DNA from: Prochilodus magdalenae
Taxonomy: Eukaryota > Chordata > Actinopteri > Characiformes > Prochilodontidae
Length of the DNA stretch: 64,000 bases
Direction: 5' to 3'
NCBI GenBank assembly: GCA_024036415.1
Contig: JAMWET010003391.1
Location: forward strand, 50,001 to 114,000
Shown: piece by piece, positions 31,886 to 44,454 of the stretch
Layout: each line of letters starts with the position of its first letter
How positions within the stretch are numbered: the stretch's first letter is position 1
Translations under genes and position numbers: made by a program
The notes under the pieces: generated by a model
What the model saw: only the letters and a program-made list of their open reading frames with translations
Databases searched by the model: none
Told to the model about the DNA's origin: nothing

Positions 31886-32299
31886 ACCTCTTTAATGCAA
31901 TTACCAAGCTTGGAATACTGACAAAGCTTACTAAGGCAAAATCACTCTACTTCCAGAACATTATGGAACTACAGTATGTACAGAGATCTGAACGCAGGCA
32001 CTTACAGGACCGTCACCCACAAATCCCGCTGTCACAGACTTAATTGGTATAAAAAGGGAAAAAAAATTCACATAGCAAACTAGCTGCAATGTAAACCACC
32101 AACACAACTGCAGCCACATCTTCTTGTGGACATGAGACAGAACAGTGTAACAGTAATAGGAAGCATACATGAAATGATGGAATATCAATTAAATGTGGCC
32201 GGAAACTTTTCAAATCAATTCCATCCAATAAATAGATCATTTTGATGAATATGTACAAAAAATGTTCAGTCATCGTTTTGTATCTCCTGCTTGGTGCTC
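31886..32299 (-). other. hsf2 3' untranslated region (extent uncertain)
   Basis: The stop codon lies at 32,302-32,300. The nearest poly(A)-signal-like hexamer I can find on the minus strand is ATTAAA (TTTAAT on +, 31,891-31,896). The true cleavage site is not determined by sequence alone. Confidence 0.35.
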
Positions 32300-34479
32300 C
32301 TAATCAGACCTCCAGGCTAGTGGAGGTTCCTGAGACTGGTCAGCAGAAGGCAGGTCCGAGTCCAGTTCGCACAGGTAGAACAGTGTTTCTTCGCTGGCCT
32401 CCGCCTCCGTGAGGGGCTCCAGGCGGATCATCGTGTGGCGGGGTGTTTCTTCTCTCTCCAGGCTGGAGTCCAGCAGGTCCATGGGCTCCTCGCTGTTGTG
32501 CTGCAGTAAAGACCGGCTCAGGTCTTCAGGCTGGGACTCGAGGTTTGAGGGCAGAGGGCTGCAACCATCCAGAAAGGCCAGCAGGGGGCAGCTGGTGTAC
32601 TGAATCAGCTGCTTGTCTGAGGGGAGAATCAGATGATGAGTTGCAAAGTCATGGAGGGGCACAAGTTCATTTCTAATCTCAATTCCGAGTCTAATGTAGA
32701 ATCAACTCAGTTTATGGGGTTGTGGGCCTCACGCTCTCTTCACATTACCTATGCCAATCATGACCAATGACATTACTCGATCAGTGTTGGACCTGATGAA
32801 GGTACGTGTTGATGGATTGGTACTGGCTCTATAAAGCCAGACATAGTTCCATTCGTTCGCTTACAGAATGCTTAATTAAGACTTGTCCAGATTTTGCTTT
32901 TTGAGTTTAGTGCTGGAGCTGCGAGGCAAACACTAGTTTGTACAAAGTCACCCAAATCTTCTCTGTAAACCTAAAAATACCTCAAATTTCTCAAACCTCA
33001 TCCAGGTCGCCATTTAAGTCAAAATTGCTGATGTGGTTAAGGACGTGGTGCGATAGTGTGGCCTACTGTGAGCTGTAAACCTAAGAAGCTGAACACTGTG
33101 CCCAGTTATCTCAGACAGCGTACCCTGTGCCGAAATCTCTTTCATTTTATTTAAAACTGAACGTGTATTAAAACTGAACACATAAGACTTTGTGATGTGC
33201 AGAAAGGAATCAGGAATCAGCATAACATCTGCTATGAATAGCTGTCCAGAACATCCAGCTACTCGGCAAAGTTTATTTTATATTTGTAGCCCACAGTCAT
33301 ACAAGGTTTTAAACCATGCGGTCAGTTCTTGTGTCCTAACGAAGCTGACCTGGATGCAGTTGGACCGGGCTTTGAGAAGTTTGGGGATATATTTGCAGAA
33401 GAGATTTGGGTGACTGTTGACCTCCACTGTTTATTAGCAAAGTCTTGCCTTGTATATTATTAACTTGTTTTCAGCTGGCCATCTTCTCAATAATAAACAA
33501 ACAACAAAAACCTGGATTTAGATCTGAGGGCCTTAACCGAATTCCACCACATACATTACCTGCATTGCCGTTCTCACTCTTGTTTTCAGGGGGAACTTTG
33601 TCTTTTCCATTCAAGCCAGTTTCCTGTGGTAAAGACTGCGGGGGGAAAAAAACAAAAAATAAACATGGATGATTTATGAAACTGATTTGCGAGTCTAAGC
33701 ATATAGTAGTGAGATCTTTTGAAACAAACTGCTTTTTATATTGAATAATTAAAAGGTACGATTGGCAATTCTAGGAATGACTGCCAGTATTTGACCTCAA
33801 CAGCATCACAAACGCAGCGTCTTCAGTGCTCCTTCAGAAGCTTAGCATCCCCCAAATTCATGGACATGAACATCTTCACAAACGCTTGATTGATGATTTG
33901 ACATTAAAACAAACAACAACCCAGCAAGTAATGTAACTAATGTTAGCTTAACGTTAGCTCTGTTAACATTAGTAAGCTATGGGTTAACAAACTGCAAACT
34001 GACACTACAATTGCTGCTGTGATGCGAACCACTAATATCACAGAGATTAACCAACAGGTCAAAACAAACGGATATACTGATTTTACAAAAGGGCAAGCAA
34101 AAAAAAACAAAAACAGACAAACAAACAAACAAAACAACACAAACAAAAACACACATACCTCCAGAATATTGGGGTCAATGCTGAACTGTTTTCCATACAG
34201 CAGGGCTTGGAAGTCTTCCAAACTGCAGTCAATACTGTCCAAATAGTCCATCAGCTCGACCCTGTTTGAGAGACCATCTTTTCTTAGAAGCCCTGTATAT
34301 AACTCTTCATATGAAAGATCACACAACCTACAGCATTTTAATGGAAGGCACGTCTTGATAAAATCTGATCAGTGAACAGATTATGTTGAACAACTGATGA
34401 CAGTGAGAGAAATGACAGTGCACAAATGCATTAACTACAAGTGACAACCACGAATTACACAGGCTAACACGGCTTTTGA

Positions 34480-34568
<89 letters not shown>

Positions 34569-37500
34569 ATGTCCAAGATCAATGTGACTTGGTACTATAC
34601 GTTCTTGCCGTGTCACGGTCTGGAGACCGGGAACACTACACATTTGATGCTGACCAATCATCACAGGTCACTGAGGAGGCAAGTCAAGAAACAGGAGTGG
34701 CTACTGGTGATTGGTATGGCGCAGCGGATATCACCACAACCCAGCAGGAAGCTACCGCCCTATGTGGGAGACTGGGGTTTGATTCCTGGTCAGGGTGAGT
34801 ATGCTGTGCTACACCAGTAAGAGGTGTAGAGAGGTAAGACTCCTAAGACCACATTGTCCTACCTGCAACATGATTAACCTTGTAAGTTGCTCTGGATAAG
34901 AGGGTCAGCTAAATGCCATAAATGTAAATGCTAAGTGTGATACTGGACTGCTGTTATTAAAAGGACAGTAAGGACTGTCTATCCCCAGCACTTAGCATTA
35001 ACGCATTAGCATTTTGGTAATATGAATGTAGTACTGCTTTGTGTTGTCGTGGTGTTAAATACCGAGCAGATGTTATTGTGAAATGTCATCTGTGGCTTGT
35101 ACCACCTGACAGCTGCGACAGCAGCATCCCTCTTTCTCTTTATTGTATGTTCTGACATGCTAGACTGTTCATCTGAGTCCTATGGAACTGTTCTTCGATC
35201 CTGTTGTACTACATAGACATTTTCAGACCTGTTGCTGGAAATTTGTCAGTTACAACATAATCGTGTCAACACTGCCCTAAATGTATTTAGTCTTAACCTG
35301 CCGTTAGCAAACCTGGGTCGTGATGTTGGATAATTACTTCTGGTTCACTCCAACTCAGTCAAAAGGCACTGGATGAAGCTCCATCACTCCAGAGAACATA
35401 CTTCCACTGCTCCACAGCCCAATGCTGGGGGCCTTTATAGCCTTCTAGCCACAGCTTGGCATTAGACATAAGTGTGTGACCTTCACACCTCCAAGTAGAT
35501 ACAGTACATTTTTACTTACTTGCCCAAAAGGCTGATGTTTTGTGAGATGGTCCCGCTCTCATTAAGGATTGAGTCCATCATCTTCACAGGATCCTCCTGA
35601 ATCAGCGCAGATGGGTTATTTAACCGCAGGGCACTGCTGAGCGGTGGGGTGTTGATGATGCTTCTAGGCGTTTCCTCGTCCTCTCTGATAGTAGAGTCTA
35701 CTGGAGTATTTTCCTTTGTGCTCGTTGTGTCTGTCGTTGAACTGCCTCCATAGTTTGCCTCAACTATCTCAATGTCTCTACAGAAAAATACATCGACAAA
35801 ACACACATGAGTTGCAGGGCTGGAGCTGCGTCTCTGACCCACTGTAATTCATATTGCTCTGCTGCAGCCACACTACGGGGCAGTCTGTAATTAATGGGAC
35901 GTGTCAGTACTTCAGCACATTAGATACAGAAACAAACAATGGTTCTGAGATTGTGAAATCAAAACGTTAAGATGTGGTTCAACGGTACCATTTAGTTTGT
36001 AGTTGATGAATCACAGAGTATGTTTCTTCTATTGAAGTGGACACAGCTTCTTCAAGTACTTACATTCAGAAGGTCACTAACAAACTACTTGGATGACATT
36101 ACTGATACGTATGGACGGCAGGTGTTCTTAAATATGGAGGCACTTAAAGAAGCTTTGTATTCTCTGTGGGTTCAGGCCAGTACACACTACACAACACAGC
36201 TACTCATGTGGGTTCTCCTTATGTTTGTCTTAATGCTGTACGGTAGAATAAAAGTGAAGACATCAAACTATAAAATAGCACTCATGGAATTATACAGTCC
36301 ACCTTAAAACCCTCCTAAAGGTTTATTTCTAAGCAAGTTCTATTGGTCGGTCCTTCATGAATATTCACTAAACTGAAAGGAGAACTAGAGCGTTTACACT
36401 GTGCAGAAAAAGAGATCAAAGTTTTACACCACTAAATATATATTAGAGGTGGAGATATGGAGAAGTACAATACTGTGGTACAGCAGGTGTGTAACTGTTA
36501 ACTGTGAGCCTGTAGGGTCTTTAAGATCCATTTAGTTGGATGTGTCTAAACCTTTGATGGGTACTGTATACTGTTCTCACCCTTCCTGTAAAGAAGTCAG
36601 GTTTCATGCAGTGATCGACACAATGCATGGAGGTAAAGGTGCTTCAGAATTTAAAACAAGTATTTACATAGGAATAAGGAGAGTCTGATACATATAGCTA
36701 AAACACCGTACACCTCAAACCCAATGGTCTCCTCCTACAAATACAAATCCCTCATCTGGAAATAAGTGCAAGAATTTACAGTCTAAAAATAAACTTTAGT
36801 GTCCACTATTATTACTACACACTTAGCTAGAAAGCGTTTCATACTATGAATCTGGTTTCTGATGTTAACCTGTCTGCGTTTCATATACCTCAACAGCTCA
36901 GATACGACAGTTTTTGCTGTTACTTAAACTTTGCTGTTACTTAAACTGACACAGCAATTTGCAGGAACAGATTTCAAGCACACCGACTTACCCTTCGTCA
37001 GCTGTTTTCGATGCATCCACTGTGACCTCTGCATCTTCAGTAATGTCACAGATGATGACATCATCAGAAATGTCCGAGTTGGTCTTCAATTCGCTGACCT
37101 CACTGACTGCAGACTAACAGAAAAAGTTTGAAGTGACTCAACAGCTTGCGTGTCTGCACAAATTAGATAGCTTATAAACTATTTATAAATATATCAGCCC
37201 CCCACCAACGTGAAAACAACAGATAACGACAGGATAAACCATTGTCTTATGGGTTCACGAAGCCGAGAGCATCATGTAGGCCCTAAAGCAGGGGTCATCA
37301 GCCTCACGCTTGAAAGGTTTGATGATTTCCCTGGTCAAACACAACTCATCATCAGGTTTAGTAGGCGAGTTCAACACAGGGGCGTCACTAATCGGTGCTG
37401 GACACTGACCTCAAGACCAGAATTGATGTCTCCTGGCTTAAAGCCACAATCAGGTATTTTGAAACATTTTTTAATACTTTGTTTTGTTTACATATTTTTA

Positions 37501-40500
37501 ACTCCTCTTCTAATTACTAATTTCTTACTTATTGTTGAGTCTTGTAGTCATAGAGGGAAAACATGTGGTTGGTGTAGCTCAGCGGCTAACCACCACATGT
37601 GGGAGACTGGGGTTCGATTCCCAGTCTGGGTGACTATACTGTGCTATACCAATAAGAGTCCTTGGGCAAGACTCCTAACACTCCATTAGGCTACTTGTAA
37701 TATGAATACCCTGGATAAGAGCGTCAGCTAAATGCCATAAATGTAAAACCTAGTACTGGGATGGGCGATATAACAATATTGTTATTGTGATAGATTAGTT
37801 CAGTGCAGTATGAGATACTAAACAAAAACAGCAGATGTTTAGAGTTTTAAAGCCTGGGCTTTTCCGTGTTCCTACTTGTTAATCCATCAGTGCCGTTGAG
37901 TCATACTATTGTTGCCCACTTTCACCTATCATAGTGCAAAATGAGGGACCTCAGGACTGGGGCTGAAAAACCCCCTTTAAAAGACCCACCACTCCCCTTC
38001 CCTTCACACATACTTTGCCATGGTCCACATGCTCCTGATAGAGCTGGGAGAGGTACTTGGACTTCTTTCCATTGCTGCTCAATAACAGTGGCCTTGTTTA
38101 AAAAGAGAGGGAAAGCAGATCAGTTAGTTTGTTTAGATCATTGCTGTCATTGTAACTCTAATAAAGTTCTTTACACTTTGTGAACATTTAATGATGGATG
38201 CTGAAAATGTTATAAATGCATTTTTTCCATCTCCTGCAAAGTTCCCATTCTGGGGGTACAACTTGTTTGTTTACATCAGTTATACGTTTGTTTGCACTGA
38301 TACATGTGTGTTAACCCCCCTGCCCCTGTCAACCTGATGCATTACTTACCTTTTGCGTTTCAAGTTAAGCATGCGATTGTTCTGGACCAGCGTGATGATG
38401 AACTGTACAAGCTAACATGGAAGAAAGACACATTAGCAATACAACACATATAATACAAAGTACTTATATGATGTATCACATCACCATGTGGTCTCCATCC
38501 ACCAAAACCTCACAACAATGTTTTTAATGTACCTCTTTTATGGCTTGCTGTTGTTGAGCATGTTTCTGCCGTAGGTCCGACATCTCCCTCCACAGAGCCT
38601 CATTCTCACTGAATCAAAAACCACAAAATCGAACATTGCAGATTATGAGAGCAGTGCATGGCCACAAATATCTGACTTTGACAAATTTCACTTTTGCAAA
38701 GGTTACCGCTTCAAGGTGGCAAGCCTGACGTCCATGCTCTCCTGTTTGTCATGTACATTCTGGACACTAGATAAGATTTTGGACAGATCCTCTTGCCTCA
38801 GCTTGTTGTCTTCTGGTCTTGCATTGGACACCTAAAACATGGATGGAATATTTAAATAGCTATCGATTTCAGACATTAAATCTTACATGTACAGTCACTC
38901 GGAAGGATTGTAGAGGTTGTAAAAGCTACACTATCTGCTTTGATTCTTGCCTCATTCCAAGTAGCATGACACTGACTTCAACACTACACTCAAGAGGTCT
39001 GCCCAGCTGATTTCTGTAAATGACTTGGCCGCAGGGTGCTACAATTAGTTGACTTTAAATATCCTGGACAACTTCAGACAGTTTATTTTAACGGCCCGCG
39101 GGTGTCAATATAAACTTTTGATAATGTGCCCAAGGTGTGCACACTATGCCAACTTTGATAACCAATCATTTCAAAATCAAGTCAGGTCAAATGTCAAGTC
39201 AAGTAAACTGTCCTTTCCTGGCAGATGAGATTGTCAGCCCTCAATTGCCTCATTCCTTAAATTTCAAAATGTAGTTTTGACCAGTTTTGAGGAAGATGGT
39301 TCCCCATGTGTGAGTCTGGTTCCTCCTATGGTTTCTTCCTTCCACTTGAGTGAGTTGTTCCTTGCCACCATCGCCGTTGGCTTGCTCACCGGGTGCTTCT
39401 TTCTTTTCTCTCTTTAAATAATTATTATTACTGAATTTCTTTAAAGCTGCATTAAGACATCAATTGTAAAATTGCTATATAAATAAATTAGACTTGATCA
39501 AATAAACTACAAAGTAAATTCAGCAAATAAACTGCAGAAACATATTAGAACATAATAATGCATACAATGCAGCACTAAGCGGAGCGCCCCAAAGTTATTT
39601 GTGGTTCTGGTTTCCTGAACTCTCTAAAAACCTCTGTTAACAACTCAGGGTACTAGCATCTGAATGCTGAAATCATTATGGCAGTATTGGTTACACTTTA
39701 TGACGGAAAGATAAAATATACAGACTGGCACTGCAATGAAAGACTGCTTTTATGTTTTAACATGACTGTAAATGCTGCGGTTTTGCTCGTAACTGTAAGT
39801 GTACATTACACTGCGCTGAAACACGAGCTAAAACATGTTCACCTAAACATGAAACATGAACGTGCTGCCATGGACACACTGTTAACAACCTGACTGAGAA
39901 GACAGATGTTGTATGGCTTTATGGCTAACTATGCTAACTACTATAGCTAATGTTAGCTAGGAACAATGGTGAAACAGGAGTGTACCAGTTATCTCATTGG
40001 CTCTTTGCTACTCATCCAATAAGTAATTAATAATTTTCTTGCCAATTTCAGAGTAATAAAACATTTTCAGATGTATTCCTCTGATTGCTGCTAAAGGTTT
40101 GTGCTATGGATTCTTTAGGCTCTTGAAACCAGAACTATTGACTAGAACATTCCAGCTGTACATTCATTTCAGCCTGAGTACTTCCGGCAGTTTCTCCTTA
40201 CCTGCAGTTAACCAGATATCCATGCATTAACTCTTCTGGATACTTGCTTCTTTTCCAACAATTAGCACCGGCTTGACTTGACTTGACCCTACGCAGCGTT
40301 TTTTGTTTTCCATTAGTCAAATTTACTACCACATGTCATGTTTGGTATCACCACCTTCAAGGTTTTAAGCAAGATGAACCGATAACAAAAGGTGATGTAA
40401 AAAATGGTGCACACTACAGTCGACAGTCACTATCACCCTTAACATAATATGCTAATCCTAGCTTTGTGCACCCTTCTACATCGGCTCTGAGGAACGAGAA

Positions 40501-42340
40501 CCATCTTGTTGTCTAAACGCTGATGTACTATTTCCTAAAACCTTCTGTTTTTGTTGGCATCCTTTGTCTTCTTCCCATCACTCTCTTCTGAACACACCTG
40601 TCTCCTTGTCTCTCACTATGATGACCAGCCACACTGAGAGGGAACTACCACTGCAGTGAAAAACGTAAAACAATAGCTGGTACCAAAAGCAGGTCGAGTC
40701 GAGTCAAGTCGAGACAAGTTCCCTGCAGCTAGTGGTTTAGTGTAAATACAGACAATACCAGGTACTGTCGGAGAACAGATTCCGTATTTTTTTTTTTATA
40801 TTTTATTTTCACTACCAAACACCTGAAGACACACCAGTGCTAAAAATGCATCTTGCAAGAGTCCCACCTCGGTACTCCAACACGACTGACCTTTCTCTTT
40901 ATGTGCTCCAGCAGATCATCTTGGCCATGCTTAAAGTAGGGATGCTGAAATTCGACTGGTCCATCTCGCTCTTGCTTCACAACGCCAGTGTCAACGTGCA
41001 TTACCTTGCGAAAGCCATCTGTGAAGAACAGAAAGGACAACAAAAACAAAAACAAAAACAAACAAACAACAACAACAACACAAACGCATTACTTTCACCT
41101 CCCGTTATTTTCACAGACAAACACGATAAATGTTTTGGGGGACGCGGGCCAATAAACAAAATCACTTACACATGTTCAGCTGCCGGACAAAGCTGGCCAT
41201 GTTGTTATGCTTAAAGAATTTTGGAAGGATCTCTTTCGCGAAGCGCTGCTCGTCCAGCACGAGGAAGCTGTTGCCCTCCTGTAAGAAAGAAAGGTCATTT
41301 TATACTGAATGAGCACGGACAGGAAAATTTTCACACACTGTTAAAAAAAAAAAATAAAGGGGGAAACTTTTTTTTTTTTTTTAAGTTTACTGGTCACCGC
41401 AGTGTGCTCCAAGCCTCAGAAAAAAAAAGACTGCTACCCCAAGCTAACCTATTAACCAAGCTAATCAATTTTGGGCCAAGATAAATGGACAGCCTGCATA
41501 TAAGGTGCATAACAGGTGCATTAGAGGTGCACAAGGCAAACGCACACTGGACAATAGGAATCATGCAATGATAACACAACAATAGATATTTATTTTCTGA
41601 CTGTTATACAACTCTGGTTTTAAGTTAGTTTTGCAGAAACCAATCAGTTTTACCATAAGAAATTTTTTAATTTCTACATTACAGTAACAAAACAAATCAG
41701 CAACATTTGCTACTGCTTTTATCTTCACATTGAGCTGGATGTTTGATGAACAGAAGGTGCTCTAAATAAGTTTATTACTATTATATTATTACAGATATTT
41801 ATATATAAGACTGTAGTAACTACAATATCTACCCCAATGTATTTTTTTTTCTTAGTAGATACATGTTCATGTAGTATTACTATATATTGTTGTTTAGGAA
41901 TACAAGAAAAATATTTAGAAAACTATTGCATATTAATATTCAAGTCGTTTAAGACACGTAAGCATGTCGCTGGCAGAAGAAGCGTCTTAACTGATAAACG
42001 TGTCAACAAAGCCACATTGGCCCACAGAACACAAAGCTAAGGTTAAATAAATACGCCCAAGAATGCCAGTAGCATGTTTAGCTGCTGAAGGTAACTGTAT
42101 TTCTTTGTTACCTAAACATGCTAACAGGCTAACACTGGGCTAGCAGGCTGGCTGACTTAGCAGGCTTTCGTTTCCATAGAGTTGCTAACGGTGGCTAACG
42201 GCTAACTGAGCTAGTCCATACCAGACACACACACACAAGAAGAGTACCTGACTCCAGCAAATGAACTCATTAGTATCGGAGTCTTCCACCAAGGTCCACA
42301 GCTTAGTGAGGAACGCGGGGACATTAGAGTTGTGTTTCAT
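32300..42340 (-). CDS. hsf2: Heat shock transcription factor 2 (HSF2), complete, 12 exons
   Basis: Sequence-specific activator that trimerises and binds heat shock elements (inverted nGAAn repeats) in the nucleus, with roles in proteotoxic stress and development. Coding exons, in transcript order: 42340-42248, 41278-41170, 41018-40891, 38831-38707, 38608-38533, 38411-38350, 38092-38014, 37113-36992, 35777-35520, 34261-34159, 33635-33560, 32616-32300. All introns are GT-AG with matching phase, giving 515 aa (human 536). The winged-helix DNA-binding domain spans about 6-110: [14 protein letters not shown], recognition helix [34 protein letters not shown]. The HR-A/B coiled coil spans about 115-198 ([10 protein letters not shown]...[12 protein letters not shown]...[10 protein letters not shown]), then KRKRP. 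HR-C spans 352-385 ([20 protein letters not shown]). The C-terminal activation region ends with [20 protein letters not shown]. The start at 42,340 matches the human N-terminus; an in-frame ATG lies at 42,346. A CCAAT box (ATTGG, 42,485-42,489) lies upstream. The family is clear from HR-C and from linkage to serinc1. Confidence 0.96.
34481..34568. repeat. (AC)n microsatellite in hsf2 intron 9
   Basis: An uninterrupted CA dinucleotide run of 88 bp. It creates spurious Thr-His and Val-Cys open frames. Confidence 0.98.
34704..34930 (+). mobile_element. tRNA-derived SINE in hsf2 intron 9
   Basis: The head TGGTGATTGGTATGGCGCAG is diverged. A B-box-like GGTTTGATTCC lies near 34,776, and the family tail GATAAGAGGGTCAGCTAAAT then GCCATAAATGTAAATG closes it. 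Confidence 0.82.
35330..35505. repeat. Probable interspersed repeat fragment in hsf2 intron 9
   Basis: The phrase GAAGCTCCATCACTCCAGAG then AACATACTTCCACTGCTCCA is a familiar fish transposon-derived sequence, but no second copy exists in this window, so boundaries and class are open. Confidence 0.35.
36284..36580 (-). repeat. Interspersed repeat, family D, in hsf2 intron 8
   Basis: Inverse match to 18,405-18,830: GGAATTATACAGTCCACCTT, TTGGTCGGTCCTTCATGAAT, CTGAAAGGAGAACTAGAGCG then TTTACACTGTGCAGAAAAAG, CACTAAATATATATTAGAGG and GTTGGATGTGTCTAAACCTT occur in reversed order. Confidence 0.8.
37566..37748 (+). mobile_element. tRNA-derived SINE in hsf2 intron 7
   Basis: The head GGTTGGTGTAGCTCAGCGGC, a B-box GGTTCGATTCC and the tail GATAAGAGCGTCAGCTAAAT are all well preserved. 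About 180 bp with a short deletion relative to the 9.86-kb copy. This is among the least diverged members here. Confidence 0.88.
38840..40880. other. hsf2 intron 3 with a probable inverted-repeat element
   Basis: The 2.06-kb intron contains no exon-like sequence. CTTGACTTGACTTGACCCTA (about 40,273) and GTCGAGTCGAGTCAAGTCGAG (about 40,694) are roughly inverse and flank about 450 bp, including CATTAG...TTTTCCA and GGTACCAAAAGCAGG phrases familiar from fish MITEs. This could be a non-autonomous DNA transposon; the termini are too diverged to fix its boundaries. Confidence 0.4.
41020..42247. other. hsf2 introns 1 and 2
   Basis: Intron 2 (41,019-41,169) has CAAAAA/CAA tracts. Intron 1 (41,279-42,247) has an A12/T14 pair near 41,341-41,383 and no other identifiable element. 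Confidence 0.6.
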
Positions 42341-42644
42341 TTTCATACGCCTGAAAGAAACAGGTTTTGGTCAGCTAGCTGCTTTTTTGAGGGATTTTTG
42401 TTCTTCTCTCTCAGGACAAAACAGCAGCGGCAGTGAAAATAACGACGCAGCCTCACGACTTCCTGTTTCGGATCCGAGGTCCTGATTGGTCCAAAACGGA
42501 TTTACGTAAGGCATGTGTGTTATTGCACGTGTTCGCTCCGTGCAGGGCTAGTGCATTTGCGTAAGCCCCTCTTCATTTGTGTCTGTCTGGTTATTAGGAC
42601 TCTAAATTTAAATCCAATAGTGTGAGTTTCTTAACACTTTTGTG

Positions 42645-42646
42645 TT

Positions 42647-42686
<40 letters not shown>

Positions 42687-42705
42687 CATACATATATACA
42701 TACAG
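42645..42705. repeat. (AC)n-(AT)n compound microsatellite
   Basis: CACACACACACACACACATA is followed by an ATATAT run and two TACATACATATA units. Confidence 0.93.
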
Positions 42706-42855
42706 GAGGTGCATAAGATCTGCACAGGGCAAAAAGCACAAGCACAGTACAGTACCAATATCTAACATTAACATCTGTTTCTACATTTCATCTGCATCTT
42801 TCCAGCTGAATCTTTGGTAAACACACAGATATAGACAGACATAGATACACACATA

Positions 42856-42896
42856 AGTAGATAGATAGATAGATAGACAGATAGATAGTTGGATAT

Positions 42897-42956
<60 letters not shown>

Positions 42957-42957
42957 G
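42856..42957. repeat. (TAGA)n tetranucleotide microsatellite
   Basis: About 100 bp of TAGA/GATA units with a few TAGACAGA and TTGGATATA interruptions. It produces spurious YLSI-repeat frames on the minus strand. Confidence 0.95.
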
Positions 42958-43014
42958 CGGGCAGCTGTGTATTTCACATTCATATAAATATTTCACTCTA
43001 CAGTAAAATTCATC

Positions 43015-43602
43015 CTCCTGTGGTCAAATTCACCTTGGACTCCAGACACCCCAGTCATCCGCTGTTCCAACCTCTGCCATCCAGAAAGAGGTACCGGAAC
43101 ATCCAAGCCAGAACCACCAGGTTCAGGAACAGCTTTTCTTTTTGTCAAACGCCTCACACCAGCAGCGCCTACCAGAACACGACTACAACACTAACGACTG
43201 CCCGGATCACCCCAGCATACCACTATCTCACAAGACTTGCACTGCACAAGAGTTTGCACTGCACTTAAACTTAAACAGTATAACTGAACATCTCAGCTGT
43301 GTATTTATCATCTATATATATTTACCTACTGAACATCTGTACTAAGCTATTTAGCTGTTACCTGAACATTAAGCTGCTCTACTGCCTGCACTGTACACAT
43401 TATATATCTATACTATTTACAACCACATACTTACTGATACTGCTCTACACTTATCACATGTCCTACTGTACTGTTTACACACATTGTCTATTTGTCTGTG
43501 CACTACACTGTACACATATATTCTCATACTGCACTGGAGAAGGAGTCTGACTGTGTTTACTGTACAACCGTGTATTGGTATAATGACAATAAAGTTGAAT
43601 TG
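43015..43602 (+). mobile_element. 3' end of a non-LTR retrotransposon (L2/CR1-like)
   Basis: The + frame encodes SRHPSHPLFQPLPSRKRYRN then IQARTTRFRNSF, the conserved C-terminus of fish L2-like ORF2 proteins. It is followed by a typical 3'UTR with many short ACTGTACAC/ACTGC phrases and the terminus TGACAATAAAGTTGAATTGA. The element is 5'-truncated, as most LINE copies are. Its TTGAA-type tail runs directly into the following pentanucleotide array. Confidence 0.8.
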
Positions 43603-43935
43603 AATTGAATTGAATTGAACTGAACTGAACTGAACTGAACTGAACTGAACTGAATCGAATGGAATGTAACAGAATTGAATTGAATGAAATTCAGTTAAAT
43701 TGAAGTGAAGTAAACTGAATTGCATTGAATTGAACATAATGGAATTAAATGGAATGGAATGGAATGGAATGGAATTGAATGGATTTGAATGGAATTGAAT
43801 TGAATTGAATTGAATTGAATTGAATTGAATTGAATTGAATTGAATTGAATTGAATTGAATTGAATTGAACATAATGGAATTGATTTGAATGGAATGGAAT
43901 GGAATTGAATGGAATAGAATTGAAATGAAGGAGCT
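43590..43935. repeat. (TTGAA)n pentanucleotide array seeded by the LINE tail
   Basis: Begins as the LINE 3' tail and consists of TTGAA, CTGAA, GGAAT and related pentamers for about 340 bp, with a homogeneous GAATT block at about 43,793-43,868. Minus-strand frames read as NSIQF repeats and are artefacts. Confidence 0.92.
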
Positions 43936-44440
43936 GATTAATTGGATCTGATGCAAACACTAAAGAGTGCGGTGCGGTCGGGGAACAATGCTATAGCCGA
44001 AGATCCTCACCTGCAGCATCACTGTGTGGTCTGTCTGAGATGCTTCCCTGTCATTAAGGACATTCACACTGAACAGTGTTTATAGAAGGCTTGCAGCTTC
44101 AGGACAGGCCTCTGATTATACAGTACCTCAATCGTCTGGAAGAAAGCTCTGGAGCATCCGGGCCCAGTCTTCCAGACTGAAGACCCCTTTATTCATACAG
44201 GCAGAGAGAATACCGGACAGATCTGTCTGATGGACCTTTAGGCTGAACCGCAGACCTACCGGTTGCACTACTCAGTCACTTCATTGCACAGGCGCTTTAA
44301 CCTGTACACTGTCACAGTCTGCAGTGCCTGAGCCAAGTCTACAGTTCCGCTGCTGTGGCCTGTGTCTAGTTAGACTGATAACAGCACACTGACAGTAGTC
44401 ATGGCTGCCCAGGAGCCACAGCTAGTCTTAATGTTGTGCA
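43936..44440. other. Intergenic stretch, nothing recognised
   Basis: Unique-looking sequence with short frames only. The segment GTCTTCCAGACTGAAGACCCC contains a small palindrome. Confidence 0.35.
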
Positions 44441-44454
44441 TTGTTTATTCGTTT

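Noticed and set aside
34328..34664. Val-Cys and Thr-His repeat frames
   Set aside because: An 88-bp AC dinucleotide repeat in an hsf2 intron.
43417..43960. NSIQF-repeat protein on the minus strand
   Set aside because: It is encoded by the GAATT pentanucleotide array.
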